Below, piece after piece: positions 13,101-21,027 of a stretch of 64,000 nucleotides of DNA. Made by a program: the position numbers and the translations under genes. Location of the stretch: the NCBI GenBank assembly GCA_003956705.1, contig QZCP01000154.1, positions 1-64,000 of the forward strand. The letters run 5' to 3'. This stretch comes from Brevipalpus yothersi. Taxonomy: Eukaryota > Arthropoda > Arachnida > Trombidiformes > Tenuipalpidae. The number at the start of each line of letters is the position of its first letter. Position 1 is the stretch's first letter. The notes under the pieces are model-generated. The model made no database searches and was not told the DNA's origin. It saw only the letters and a list, made by a program, of their open reading frames with translations.

Positions 13101-16100
13101 AAAAGAAGCTCAATTTCCTGCCATGAAGGCAGTTGAAAAACAAAATTCCAAAGTCCAAAAGAAGAGAGTAAGAATAAATAGGCTTAATGCCTATGATAAG
13201 CAAAAATCCAATCCCTTATCAAAGCCTGTAGCTTCCACAGCACAGCATTCCAATCCCTTGATAAAGCTCACAGCCTCGACCAGTAAGAATAAGCTTAATG
13301 CCAGTACAAACCAGAAAGAGTTGAACTCTGAATGTCAAAACCGATCATTAGAGAATTTTCTCGATGAAAATCCAGAGAATTCAGTTGATGAAAGTTCAAA
13401 CTCCAATGTCAGGCGTGATGCCTCTGATATTCTTAGCAACGGATCTGAGCCAATAGCAGCCAGAGTCCGAAGAAGATCCGATAGAAGATTTCTGATCCCA
13501 CCAGAATTCTTATATTCATTTTTGATCCTCGACGGATCATCTTCCGATAATTCAGATACTTTGGCTCCCTCAGGGCTACCAAAGCCTCCCTCGAAACAGC
13601 ATTCAACTAGTGGAGATCATGAAGATCTTAATCCTTCACTCTCTCACTCTTCTCCATTGTCAGAATCCATTTCCGTTTTCCGCCCTGACCATGTTGGTCT
13701 TGATTGCCTTGCCTTAAGTGCTTTCAACACTTTGAAATTTCACAATCTTCTTAATTATTTCTATCAGTTTATTTCTCTTGAAGAGAAGCTGAGATTAAGT
13801 TCAGTTGAAGAGACGTGGATTAACCATAGAGGTTTGACCAAGTTATCACTCCTTTTTGGTCTCCACGACCAAGTAAATCCTTTTCATGACTTGAAGCCAA
13901 AGTCCAACAGATTAAGAGAAACCAGTCTCCAGTATTCACAGAGCTCAACGCTTACCATAAAAGTGTCAAAATTCGTTGACTCGATAGTCATTAGCTCGTT
14001 GCCATTGTCTTCACTCACTAGTAGTGAATTATCCTCTTACCTTAGCCATCAAGGCAGCTCTTTTCCATGTCACTTAACCCAGTCTGTGACCACAGTTCAT
14101 GAAAAACTTAGTTTAGTTTATAAATTTTACAAGTTCCTTTCCATCCTCCATGGACAATTGAATGAGCATATTGCCTTATTTATAACAGTGTCAATCACTT
14201 CTTGTGATCAAAAAGTGTCCAACTTTGACAGTTGTTTGTGTGTAAATCACCAATTATTTGGTCCTGAAGACCATCAGCATCATTCCATCATCATCACTTA
14301 TAGTGATATTCACAGTGTTTTGTGTTCATCTCTCAACGATTTAACACCGTTTTCTTGCGTCTTTTTGAGTCTCGAAGACAGCAAAAGTGAATCATCTCAC
14401 CACATAAAGTATGTTCATCGTCAAAATCAGTGTGAAAATAGTGATCATCTTCACAGCTTCCTCATCTCGCTCGACGCGATTGATAGTGAAAAATTTGATC
14501 TCCACGATCATATAAGTGCTCTAGTGTCATCGAAAACAGTACTTTTCAGTACTTCATCAGGTAGAAACTCTAATAAAGTTGAAAAACACTCATCGCCGAA
14601 AAGTGCCCTATATTGCTCTGAAGAGCCGAAAAATTGTGATAACGTCTTTTCTCGTCTCGACGACGATTTTTGTGCTTGTTACACCGTAATAATCAATAAA
14701 TTACATTATTGTCTCGACGACAAACAACATCTTCAGCCAAAATTCTGCTTCGACAGCAGTCCAGCACACAGCATCATCTTTTCATCCTCGGAAAACAGTA
14801 AGTCTGAAAAATTAAATCATCTTGTAGCAGTTGTTAGAGATTATATCTCTAAGTATAACATTTTTCCGAGGCATTCATTGCCGTTGAATATTGAAATATC
14901 AACAACACTATTGCATCATTGTACTGAAACCAATTTCGAGCTCGACGCTCCTATTACATCATTAAGTCGTTCTGAAAAAGCATCCTTTTGCGAGAAGCAA
15001 TTGATTTACAACTTTTCATTTGATCCTTGGATTGATCAAAGTTCATTTTCAACTTACTCAGCGCTTCGACAGCCTTCATTTATTACTTTCTCGATTGATA
15101 ATCAAGCAGTTAACTGCCACCAAGGCATAATGTCAGCACCCAATCTCAGTTATTCTGATATTATTCGTCTATTACATCGCCGATTGACTCGGAATACAGT
15201 ATTACGATTTCTTCCCGATCTACCTGGACATGGATTCGGTGAACAACATGTTGATTCGACCGAACTCATCATGTATGAAGCCACATTTATTTGTAACTTA
15301 TGTTTCCACTTTGTAAAAGGTCCCAAGAGTTGTCAACTGTGTCAGTCATTGTACTGTGTACAGTGTGCCAATCATCTTAAGGACTTCAAGTCTTATCTAG
15401 AATCGATAGGTGAACTTCCATCCACTGGAAATATAGCTTGTACCACTTGCCTTCAGTCCCACCAAGCCGGTGAAGAAGGTGAACCATCTGCCGAAATACT
15501 TGAAATCTATGCACGAGCGCATTTTCGTTGCCCAAGAATAAATTGTATGACTTCAGTATTGTATACTGATTATCACCAGCATGTAGCCGATTGTCCACTT
15601 GGTGAAGAAGTTGATCCAGTCGATTATGGATTGATTCTAGCCCAAGATAAAGTGAAAGATCTTCGACAGATCTTGCGTGATGCCCGCTCAAATTCGCAGA
15701 GAATTATTCTTCGATCTCCTCATCATGTATCATCACAACTTGATGTTGCTCCAGCCCAAATTCCTGTTTATCGAACTCAAGTAGCAGTTGCCGATCGTCA
15801 ATCCGGGACTCTACGTCCACTTCCAGTACCAACTTCAACCGCAATTGTTGAATCGAACTTTGCCGATGAAGAAGTTTCAGATCCCAATCTGACCACAGGA
15901 ACTTTGTCAGTTGTCTCTCAATCATCTCGAGCTTCAAGCCGTATGGTTGAATATGAAATTAATCGTTTTCACCCACCAGAATTCGAGCGCCATGCTCGTA
16001 CACGTTCAAGTACAGCACCACAAATCCAAGCGCGAAGCCGTAGTCCTCATGCACGTACTCCAGTACCAGTTTCTCGAACTTCCGTTCAGTCAACACGTCA

Positions 16101-18627
16101 ATCATCGCCAGTTAATGAAGATTTGCCTTCGACAAGCCAACAAAATCAGGCTCCAAGCCTTCCAGCCGAATCTAGGTCAACACCTAGTACTAGCCAGTTA
16201 CCATTTCCATCCGAAGCCGCAGCGATGCGTGAGTTCCGACAGCGTTATGAAGATTATTACTATCGACAAGGTAATCCCGATTTCAGTGCATTTACCAATC
16301 CTCCCACTTTAAGTCAGCTTCGAAGACAAGCACAGTCTTGGCCCACTCAGCCAATAGCCCACATTGGTTCATTCGAAAACCGTGGCCTGTGGCCAACCGA
16401 ACCTCTGGTTCACGTAGCAGCAGATAGAATCATAGTTCCAGGTATTGATGCAAGTATACCTCGTCCAGGTTTACCACAACGTCCTGCTGACCCAGAACGC
16501 AGAGCCCGTGAACGTCCTCATGAAGAAGAAGAACCACCGCAGATGCCGGCTCGACGCCGAATTCCAGCTCCTCCTCATCATATTCGCTTAAATCTCAGAG
16601 AACTTCTCACACCGAGACAAAATGATGAAATGCTCGAATATTTCCAATCACTTAATCTAGATCATACTTTTGAGTCCTCGACGGACGGTATGGTTTACGA
16701 ATCTGAAAGAATCTTACAGAAAGCCACCAATTGGCGTCTTCGACCATCAGCAGTATTGCCTCGATTCCCTGAATGGATGAATCGAATCATCGCTTCAAAT
16801 CAAGATTGTAATTTTCCGCTTAATGCAGTTTTCTCGATCTACGCCGAATGTTCGCTAGTTCGTCTCCCAGGAGAAAATTCAGCCTCATTAAGAGCAGTTT
16901 GGTTTTCCATCGTTCGTAGTACAGGTGAAACTGTCTATGAAACCTTTATTAAGTATAAGCAAGCTTATATACAAGATTTCCGAACCCGTTATCATGGTCT
17001 CAAATGGATTCATTTGAAATACGGGCTCGGCGCCCAAACAGCAATGAAACAAGTCACAGAATTTCTTGCAGTAGCCGAACATATAGTTGGTGTCCACCCT
17101 CAAAATCATTTAGCATATCTTGGCTTTACGCCACAGCAACTCGAAGTTATTCGCCCAAAGTTGGTCAATCTTTGCGAATACTATTCGCCTTACTTAGGAT
17201 TACGATCATTTAATATCAGATGTATCGCTCATCTTATCCTCCGTGGAAGAATCATATTCCCATCAATTCATCCACCCACTTACACAGCACAGTTAGCCAT
17301 GAAGCTTTATCTTCTCAGTCGCCTAAGAATTGAAGAACCTCAGTACTTTTGGACTCCGAATACATGGATTTCGAAGCTCCTAGCCCTTCATCATCAGAAC
17401 CATGAAAGTTGGCCTGATACTCTCTTGACTTCATGCCAGTTCAGTCGCCATGAAGGCCTCCCTCAATGGGATTATGGTCGTGAATATGCCGATCCAGATA
17501 GTTGGAGAAATCATCATCCGTCACCAAATGATGATCCTTACATCCTAACAATAGTTCAGGCTCCACGCCAACCGCCTCTACCAATCCAAGATGATTGGGG
17601 AAATAATGTTCAGCCGATAAATCGGGATGAAGTTCTTGACAATCAATATCATGAAGTTCATCCTCGTTCTCCAGAAAATCCTTTGCCTCAATATGATGAA
17701 GCCCAACTCGCAGAAGCCGAAGCTCGAAGTCTTCGCCAAGAAGAACAAGTTGTGCCTGAAGCACCAAGAGTGGAAACTCCACCACCAACATTTGCCAATC
17801 TAGCACCTCAAAGCTATGAAGAATTGTATGCCATCGCTCCGGATCCCAGCATCCGCATCACCAAAGAACAGCAAAGTGTACTCATTAGTGAGCATCTGAA
17901 TTCATCAGCCTCACTTCTCCACGAAGTTACATCATCAACCATCAATCCTGATGTCGATAAAGCAATTCGAAACATTGCTGAACATGGTATTCACAATGAA
18001 GCCGAAAATAGTCCGCTCGATACAGCCTCGACGGCCTCCTCAACAACAATTATTTATTCTCCTGAAGTTGAAGATATTTCAATGGAAGGTGCTCCAGTTG
18101 AAGATATCGCACCAACTGTCACCACAGGTGCAACAATCGATGACATCGCTCCGATTGCCACCTCTTCAGAAGTTATTCATCATGAAGATGATAGTCCCGC
18201 ACTCTCACCTTTATCACCATCTCAACTTGCCAGTCGTACACCAAAAGAAAGAGAAGATCAACCAGACTTAATGTCTATGCCAGCTCAAACCGAAAGTGTT
18301 TTCACAGCATCTCAGGAACTCACACAGCAGTTCAACACCGCCAGCTTGAATCCACAGCCATCAACATCCGCATCACTTGATGCTCCCAGAATTTCTGCAC
18401 CAGAAATAGTGTCCTCATCTACCAGGACTCGACGTCCAGCTCAGCATCCTAATTTAGTCTGTGACCGTGCAACCTCACCCGATTCAAGAAAAGAGTTTGG
18501 TCTCATTGCTCCGTTAACCATGCCAAGTGTTAACCTCCTCAACCCATCAGTTCGACAGCGAACTCAGCCGAAAGTCGTCACAAGTAAAAGACCATCGTCC
18601 TCGACGGACAGCTCACCCAAAAAGTGA
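7177..18627 (+). CDS. Giant Gag-Pol polyprotein with RING/TRAF-like extension
   Basis: Single ORF of 3,816 codons without frameshift or stop. The first ATG is 7177; the ATG at 7306 (residue 44, MPALRSGRGRPS) is an equally plausible start. In order: Gag; CCHC knuckle C-x2-C-x4-H-x4-C at ~550-563; protease with Asp-Thr-Cys at 755-757 where DTG/DSG is usual; RT with YFDD at 1148-1151; RNase H with Asp at ~1297; integrase with HHCC (His ~1540, Cys 1577/1580) and D1609, D1668, E1704 (DD35E). About 1,950 residues follow: a Ser/His/Leu-rich part, a cysteine cluster at ~2706-2730 (C-x2-C-x9-C-x2-C-x4-C-x2-C), further Cys/His pairs to ~2810 resembling RING plus TRAF-type fingers, Pro/Ser-rich disorder, and a possibly folded region at ~3130-3450. 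No signal peptide or membrane segment was seen, so it is not an evident envelope. The role of the extension is unknown. Confidence 0.93.
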   Translation: MFLQHDSIHCWPSVRIFGLNIHLPIRLPQFPFSQFVLPSESSSMPALRSGRGRPSNAEIAARNAAARREENQVDERLDANVGDQVDQPQVVQNEQEVQLPIAQNQDNSQPGYEEIVEDQSPFLLRNSPHEVVASILKDHGIEVPLPHSLALVKLQQVVDTLSSLFHLPIDFETITIDEMRVFTSPQWVRKLRQKGLTEDEVVILIQDIGLSTDEDVSLVSDQIIENSQLKISSKDKFFAMKASLFRSRNSRQPIHSGSSESSSVSSHHEDERLVSRNVSSNRNVLDSQAVMANRADRSDRNHVENSGSSHSHSNQKYNKLVYSMELKPLKDPFSFINEARWKLSCSPLSDEEKIIVLKRNAYGDVRNAIISVDRLGITNFEDYLTKVRSIICSSPKFFLLENEIQNLRYHPKDDPIEFVHQLTEKLKQRSNVDSISSEIVLTHLKTKIPKDLLRKVTKKGAGLDLETMQNVMVHFHNNYKEEQHYHQVRMMKSHQQSNQHQHRAAPVQQRMHHPNQRYGQPKPVQQNYQRDTRAFSQRLPLPRRESSIVCYGCGKSGHYRTSCPTHPPRPLQNSTSKSVHSNHQDSRSQNQQNSDHPAQPTTSWNKDKPSLIITSDPYSPFFKFHCVKQQSVSNRESATELALITKEVRNRGKRKKVPLPDHFEVLSEFKFDCESDSSSEKEEEKNIGVKEESAKDSDTESCIVQPNKFKTQTEYEREMARKFRQIHYVSPRVFPKCDVVLYSGNTIKKVKASCDTCSHISIIDHDLVLSLNWPIRGEPFPLVGIESSGIATEGSVFVLTRNGKSKKGFSQELFVLKNFSTKLLLGCQLLSLYQTDIKLRSTGHQVLCNFPFPGQLEIEMRLCDEDELQQLTLMGPSPHNEYEVAEEVIDISRNLGTEKRMQDSPNRNRKAIRCLLTQFLSEKESESVLAVDSVDSLSWRDLFEKQISNDLNESERAQMLELLLDKQQAFARDSSELGFVPHEKCNIRIDIGDEIVPYEKPYPCSAVKRLAFSQVCSELEAAGIITETTSPGGSPALLVSKPDGSWRLVVDYRELNKRIKRKRYPMPRTDDFLTALQNKNYFATLDLLHGYYQLELPPEERPKTVFVTPDKKYHYNRLPMGLVDAPFYFQYIVNTMLGNSQYQICLGYFDDICVFGNSFPELLENLAVILDKLIEWGFKIKISKTNFGSKEFDFLGHVASGQGIKPNPRKVEQLLAIPPPRNVKELQSFLGLVNYFSRYIENYAKIVEPLYRLVRKERKFSITKNDIEIMETLKQALANNCMLYHFSPTLKTRLAVDASHSAVGGILLQYHEEKDSWKPVSFFGQKLKPYQINYTVSEKECLAIIVGIEKYRQYLEGIEFEILTDHHALCQLPSTKFKNGRIERWAIMLSAFRYTVTYLEGKYHPADCLSRNPNEWIHRKGILENDSKDEYFECYICLDYNDVNKQLEVGKLSAARPNINLDSADHEEFKKFARKQAKNSLYSIVIRVLEEQHPPNLLKQYSKKYVLIEGILYRKPTRKRPYHRLMIDHETLEEIFKAEHGDPLGGHFGFDKTYHSISRKYDCPNLVGHLKHLTSSCVKCITGKPSTHPDFIRQMKPIGKFPLQIVELDVMGPVPASFKQNQYVVVMVDSLTRFVFAKPIRNQRARNIVKFLEETFTQFGYPEVVQTDQGRNFISEELQVYFQEKHIKHSVSTPYHPQSQGIVERVNGTLGTQIRIFVQGNPLRSWDNFVAPAVFAINNSLNRSTGFTPASLMFGIQFRKPTDNVFPTIQQVDNVSLNRQEARKKLIQNQLKYIAAGVNPKNPIEPGQIVFIRQHLAEAGKKFSPRFKGPYLVTFRKGAVLTIADCSKKKKYTVNVSQCKRYHGELTPAMKAAIEYHFPLPSFTNQEDSVSTKNRQKKKKPSSSLIPEPDSNHAVLSEPEEDRLDAVSVALSNSSSDECSHASSFNNDFQIDETMNVPYMRERMYDSDSSSVSSEKEAQFPAMKAVEKQNSKVQKKRVRINRLNAYDKQKSNPLSKPVASTAQHSNPLIKLTASTSKNKLNASTNQKELNSECQNRSLENFLDENPENSVDESSNSNVRRDASDILSNGSEPIAARVRRRSDRRFLIPPEFLYSFLILDGSSSDNSDTLAPSGLPKPPSKQHSTSGDHEDLNPSLSHSSPLSESISVFRPDHVGLDCLALSAFNTLKFHNLLNYFYQFISLEEKLRLSSVEETWINHRGLTKLSLLFGLHDQVNPFHDLKPKSNRLRETSLQYSQSSTLTIKVSKFVDSIVISSLPLSSLTSSELSSYLSHQGSSFPCHLTQSVTTVHEKLSLVYKFYKFLSILHGQLNEHIALFITVSITSCDQKVSNFDSCLCVNHQLFGPEDHQHHSIIITYSDIHSVLCSSLNDLTPFSCVFLSLEDSKSESSHHIKYVHRQNQCENSDHLHSFLISLDAIDSEKFDLHDHISALVSSKTVLFSTSSGRNSNKVEKHSSPKSALYCSEEPKNCDNVFSRLDDDFCACYTVIINKLHYCLDDKQHLQPKFCFDSSPAHSIIFSSSENSKSEKLNHLVAVVRDYISKYNIFPRHSLPLNIEISTTLLHHCTETNFELDAPITSLSRSEKASFCEKQLIYNFSFDPWIDQSSFSTYSALRQPSFITFSIDNQAVNCHQGIMSAPNLSYSDIIRLLHRRLTRNTVLRFLPDLPGHGFGEQHVDSTELIMYEATFICNLCFHFVKGPKSCQLCQSLYCVQCANHLKDFKSYLESIGELPSTGNIACTTCLQSHQAGEEGEPSAEILEIYARAHFRCPRINCMTSVLYTDYHQHVADCPLGEEVDPVDYGLILAQDKVKDLRQILRDARSNSQRIILRSPHHVSSQLDVAPAQIPVYRTQVAVADRQSGTLRPLPVPTSTAIVESNFADEEVSDPNLTTGTLSVVSQSSRASSRMVEYEINRFHPPEFERHARTRSSTAPQIQARSRSPHARTPVPVSRTSVQSTRQSSPVNEDLPSTSQQNQAPSLPAESRSTPSTSQLPFPSEAAAMREFRQRYEDYYYRQGNPDFSAFTNPPTLSQLRRQAQSWPTQPIAHIGSFENRGLWPTEPLVHVAADRIIVPGIDASIPRPGLPQRPADPERRARERPHEEEEPPQMPARRRIPAPPHHIRLNLRELLTPRQNDEMLEYFQSLNLDHTFESSTDGMVYESERILQKATNWRLRPSAVLPRFPEWMNRIIASNQDCNFPLNAVFSIYAECSLVRLPGENSASLRAVWFSIVRSTGETVYETFIKYKQAYIQDFRTRYHGLKWIHLKYGLGAQTAMKQVTEFLAVAEHIVGVHPQNHLAYLGFTPQQLEVIRPKLVNLCEYYSPYLGLRSFNIRCIAHLILRGRIIFPSIHPPTYTAQLAMKLYLLSRLRIEEPQYFWTPNTWISKLLALHHQNHESWPDTLLTSCQFSRHEGLPQWDYGREYADPDSWRNHHPSPNDDPYILTIVQAPRQPPLPIQDDWGNNVQPINRDEVLDNQYHEVHPRSPENPLPQYDEAQLAEAEARSLRQEEQVVPEAPRVETPPPTFANLAPQSYEELYAIAPDPSIRITKEQQSVLISEHLNSSASLLHEVTSSTINPDVDKAIRNIAEHGIHNEAENSPLDTASTASSTTIIYSPEVEDISMEGAPVEDIAPTVTTGATIDDIAPIATSSEVIHHEDDSPALSPLSPSQLASRTPKEREDQPDLMSMPAQTESVFTASQELTQQFNTASLNPQPSTSASLDAPRISAPEIVSSSTRTRRPAQHPNLVCDRATSPDSRKEFGLIAPLTMPSVNLLNPSVRQRTQPKVVTSKRPSSSTDSSPKK
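12779..18610 (+). other. Array of pentaloop micro-hairpins
   Basis: At least eleven perfect hairpins have stems of 4-6 bp and loop TC(G/C/A)AC. Positions: 13523-13539 (TGATCC-TCGAC-GGATCA), 13856-13872 (TTGGTC-TCCAC-GACCAA), 14467-14479, 14496-14510, 14652-14666, 14709-14723, 14745-14759, 14938-14950, 16547-16559, 16674-16686 and 18597-18609. Related 5-nt loops with A at loop position 4 occur at 12779-12793 and 13118-13132 (loop ATGAA), 12943-12955, 13178-13194 (6-bp stem), 13411-13423, 13614-13628, 13773-13787 and 14259-14273. Stems differ while loops are kept, as expected for RNA recognition elements. The LTRs carry three more. I noticed none with these loops in the gag-pol part. Function is inferred. 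Confidence 0.65.
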
Positions 18628-18684
18628 AAAAGTTCGTTCAGCCTCAGCATCATCATCATCGAAGAAGTGTCTTGATCATGGTGC

Positions 18685-18691
18685 GGGGGAA
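18685..18691 (+). other. Polypurine tract before the 3' LTR
   Basis: GGGGGAA directly abuts the TG that opens the 3' LTR at 18692, the usual position for the plus-strand primer. Confidence 0.75.
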
Positions 18692-19233
18692 TGTCAGCAG
18701 AATTCTGACTTCCTCGATGAAGCCGATGCTTCAGCCTCCACGGCCCTTTTTCCCTTTCATTTATTCACTTATTTAATCACTTTTCACTTATAATTGTATC
18801 TCCCCTTTTGGTCTCAACGACCATCATTGCTCATCGATATGCTCAACATCTCTCAATAGATGTCAATCTAAGATCGACCAATGCATGGTCTCACTTTTGT
18901 CTCCCTCAGCCTCGACGGCTGCATATAAAACCTCCCTCATCCTTTTTTACCCTTACGTTTTGTGTCCTCTTCATTTTGTGTCCCATATAATTGTCTTCGG
19001 ACCAACGTCCCCCTGTTCCTCAGTTTATCATTTTCAATAAACCTTTTTGTGCTAGCATCAGCTCGTGTTTGCCACACATTCTTTTGCCTACACCGGTCCC
19101 TTTTAGGTCCTGTGAACCTTTGGATCGTCGGTGGCCCTGATAGGTCCATAAATCGAAGTTTTTGAGCTTCACGCTCTGTTAGGCTTGTGGCCAGAGTCTT
19201 CAGAACTATCGTGTCTCAAGAATTTCTCTCACA
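18692..19233 (+). repeat. 3' LTR of the Gypsy element
   Basis: Same 542-bp sequence as 5714-6255. Hairpins are at 18809-18823, 18907-18921 and 19164-19176, the TATA box at 18924-18930 and AATAAA at 19036-19041. The target duplication GTAT follows at 19234-19237. Confidence 0.95.
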
Positions 19234-19774
19234 GTATCTATACACTATGAACTCTCATCTGAGTTGCAAGATCGGCCCATTTGCAGTGGTCAGAATTTCA
19301 AAGATTTTATCTCAAATACTCTTTTTGGTAAGAGACATTTTAATTTTATTATAAAAAAGAGAAATTGAATCAGCTTTCACTTGTGACAAGTGTCAAATGA
19401 GTTAAACTTTGTGAGAGAGCTTTTTATCAGAGAGATCCATACGAAGAGCTTATCAACCCTTCCTTCCCTCTTCATTCTCTTTATGAGCATAATTCATTCC
19501 TTATCACTGCTTATTTGCATAGTGAATTAGACTTGCAATTGAATTATGATGGGTCGTTCGGTTCAATTGCAATTGAGTGTTATCAAGTCGTTTCTTTGAT
19601 TTACATCACAGTGTTTCCATTTTTTTAGAGCTTTCTTTTGGGAACCTTGCAAAGTTATTACGTTATTATAAAGTTATATTTAAGGTAGTGAACTATTTCA
19701 TTACTTGCATTATTAATTATTGTCTCACATACAGCTGTTCATGGAACGTGAAGCGTTAACGAATTTATTTTAAA
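19234..19774 (+). promoter_or_regulatory. Upstream block of copy 2 with octamer
   Basis: This is the displaced upstream region of copy 2, matching 57510-58038 before copy 9 almost base for base. It includes the octamer ATTTGCAT at 19513-19520, 255 bases before the ATG. The Gypsy insertion moved the rest of the spacer 13.5 kb away. Confidence 0.55.
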
Positions 19775-20172
19775 ATGTCTCTTATGGTAAGATTTTCGCA
19801 ATTGTAATGTTATCATTATTTTATCTGATCATTGTTTCGTGTATAGATTGAATTTGCTAGAAAAGAGGAGCTGAAGGAAGCTATTCGTGAGCTTCTACGA
19901 GATGGGAATCAAAAGACAAGATTTGAGCAAGTGATTAAAAAAATAATTGATGAAAATATTTTTAATCTTACTGCTCCAAATTCCTTGATGTGTATTGACG
20001 AAGAGAAACCAAGTTACTTTCAGCAGGATGAACAGCTTCCTCAACCGTTTGTGAAAGATGAACGAACAAACTTGGGAAATTCCCGCGACTCTAATCCTGA
20101 TCTGGGAATAAGGAAACCTAATTTTATCCAATCTCCCAAACAAATCAGTGAGAAATTGAATAGACGATCAAA
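19775..20172 (+). pseudogene. Copy 2, type I, 5' half (split by a transposon)
   Basis: Exon 1 is 19775-19786 (Met-Ser-Leu-Met), followed by a 60-bp phase-0 intron, and exon 2 starts at 19847. The frame is open through the helical N-terminus and acidic linker and is closest to copy 9. At 20172 it is interrupted after TCA-AA, in the middle of a codon. The rest of the gene resumes at 34724 in the matching phase. Reading would otherwise run ~8 codons into the transposon and stop at 20192-20194. Confidence 0.85.
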
Positions 20173-20975
20173 GGAGGGATTCCATTTCCCATAGACGATT
20201 TGCCTAGGGTGAAGGATTAAGATGAAAAATATTTTTTTGGATTCCTCATGAATGGGCAATTCAATGTTGCCATTAGCAGAATCTCGTCAGTTCATCCCTT
20301 CAGTGAGAACGAGGGATTCTAAAAAGCTGAATCTAGTTATCTCACCGGAACCTCGTGCCACCATTCTACAATTTAGTTCAATGGGAAGTACTCATCAAAC
20401 CCTTTCAGAAAATGTATACGTTGATATCTCTAAGGGGGGTGCTTCATCTTCAAAAAAAGCAAAAATCAATTTTCGACATTCAATGATAATAGATATTTTG
20501 CCCATAACTTCAGAACCAGATTAGATATCAACATTATTCTTTCACCAATGGGAAGATCTCAATAGAATACATAAGATTAGTTGTCTTTAACCGTATCCAT
20601 ACACCACAAATATGATAAAAAGATTCGTCTCAATTATCTACCTTCGGAACATAGCTTGAAGGTAATCATTTTCGCCAAAAGTCTCTGCCACTCCAAAGAA
20701 CTGAGCTTTTCTGACAGCAAAGATAGTAGAGATTCAGAAAAAAATAGATTAACACTTCTTTTAGGGGGTGTAACATCGTCAAAAACAGCAATAATGGTCT
20801 GAAGGGATGCATTTTCATCGATGAACCTTGTTAAATCTGACCATTAGTTCTGTGTAAGTCGAAGAGGTTTGCAATTTCGACTTATCCACGTAAGTGCATG
20901 AGTTGGAATCATTTCCGAATGAATTCATGTTTGTTACACTCTAATGCGTTGCAGTAAAGTCTAAAGATTATGGGT
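20173..20975 (+). repeat. Left inverted arm of the 14.5-kb element
   Basis: The outer ~16 bases match the far end inverted. About 110 bases then diverge, and from ~20300 to ~20975 the arm is nearly the same as the reverse complement of 33936-34605. Frames 20252-20524 and 20581-20802 recur on the minus strand of the other arm, but that follows from DNA identity and is not evidence of coding. Confidence 0.8.
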
Positions 20976-20984
20976 TGATGGGGA

Positions 20985-20988
<4 letters not shown>

Positions 20989-21024
<36 letters not shown>
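20989..21024. repeat. (GA)n microsatellite
   Basis: About 17 uninterrupted GA units lie just inside the left arm. The following ~110 bases (21025-21135) match 33725-33840 in the same orientation, so a further dispersed repeat is present next to both arms. Confidence 0.95.

Positions 21025-21027
<3 letters not shown>

Larger units (their letters stand above)
5714..19233 (+). mobile_element. Complete Ty3/Gypsy LTR retrotransposon, 13,520 bp
   Basis: The element has 542-bp direct LTRs (5714-6255 and 18692-19233) beginning TG and ending CA, and a 4-bp target duplication GTAT (5710-5713 and 19234-19237). It has a primer-binding site, a polypurine tract directly before the 3' LTR, and one uninterrupted polyprotein ORF. 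Removing it rejoins a spacer that matches 57480-57530 without interruption, giving the empty site. The two LTRs show no difference I can find by eye, so insertion is very recent. It landed in the upstream spacer of copy 2. It is unusually long for Gypsy because of a ~5.8-kb coding extension behind integrase. Confidence 0.95.

Noticed and set aside
16600..18627. Envelope gene in the Gypsy extension
   Set aside because: No signal peptide, no membrane-spanning stretch, and no separate start; the region reads as soluble and partly disordered.
20252..20802. 90- and 73-codon frames conserved in the inverted arms
   Set aside because: Conservation equals DNA identity of the arms, and no independent copy supports a protein.
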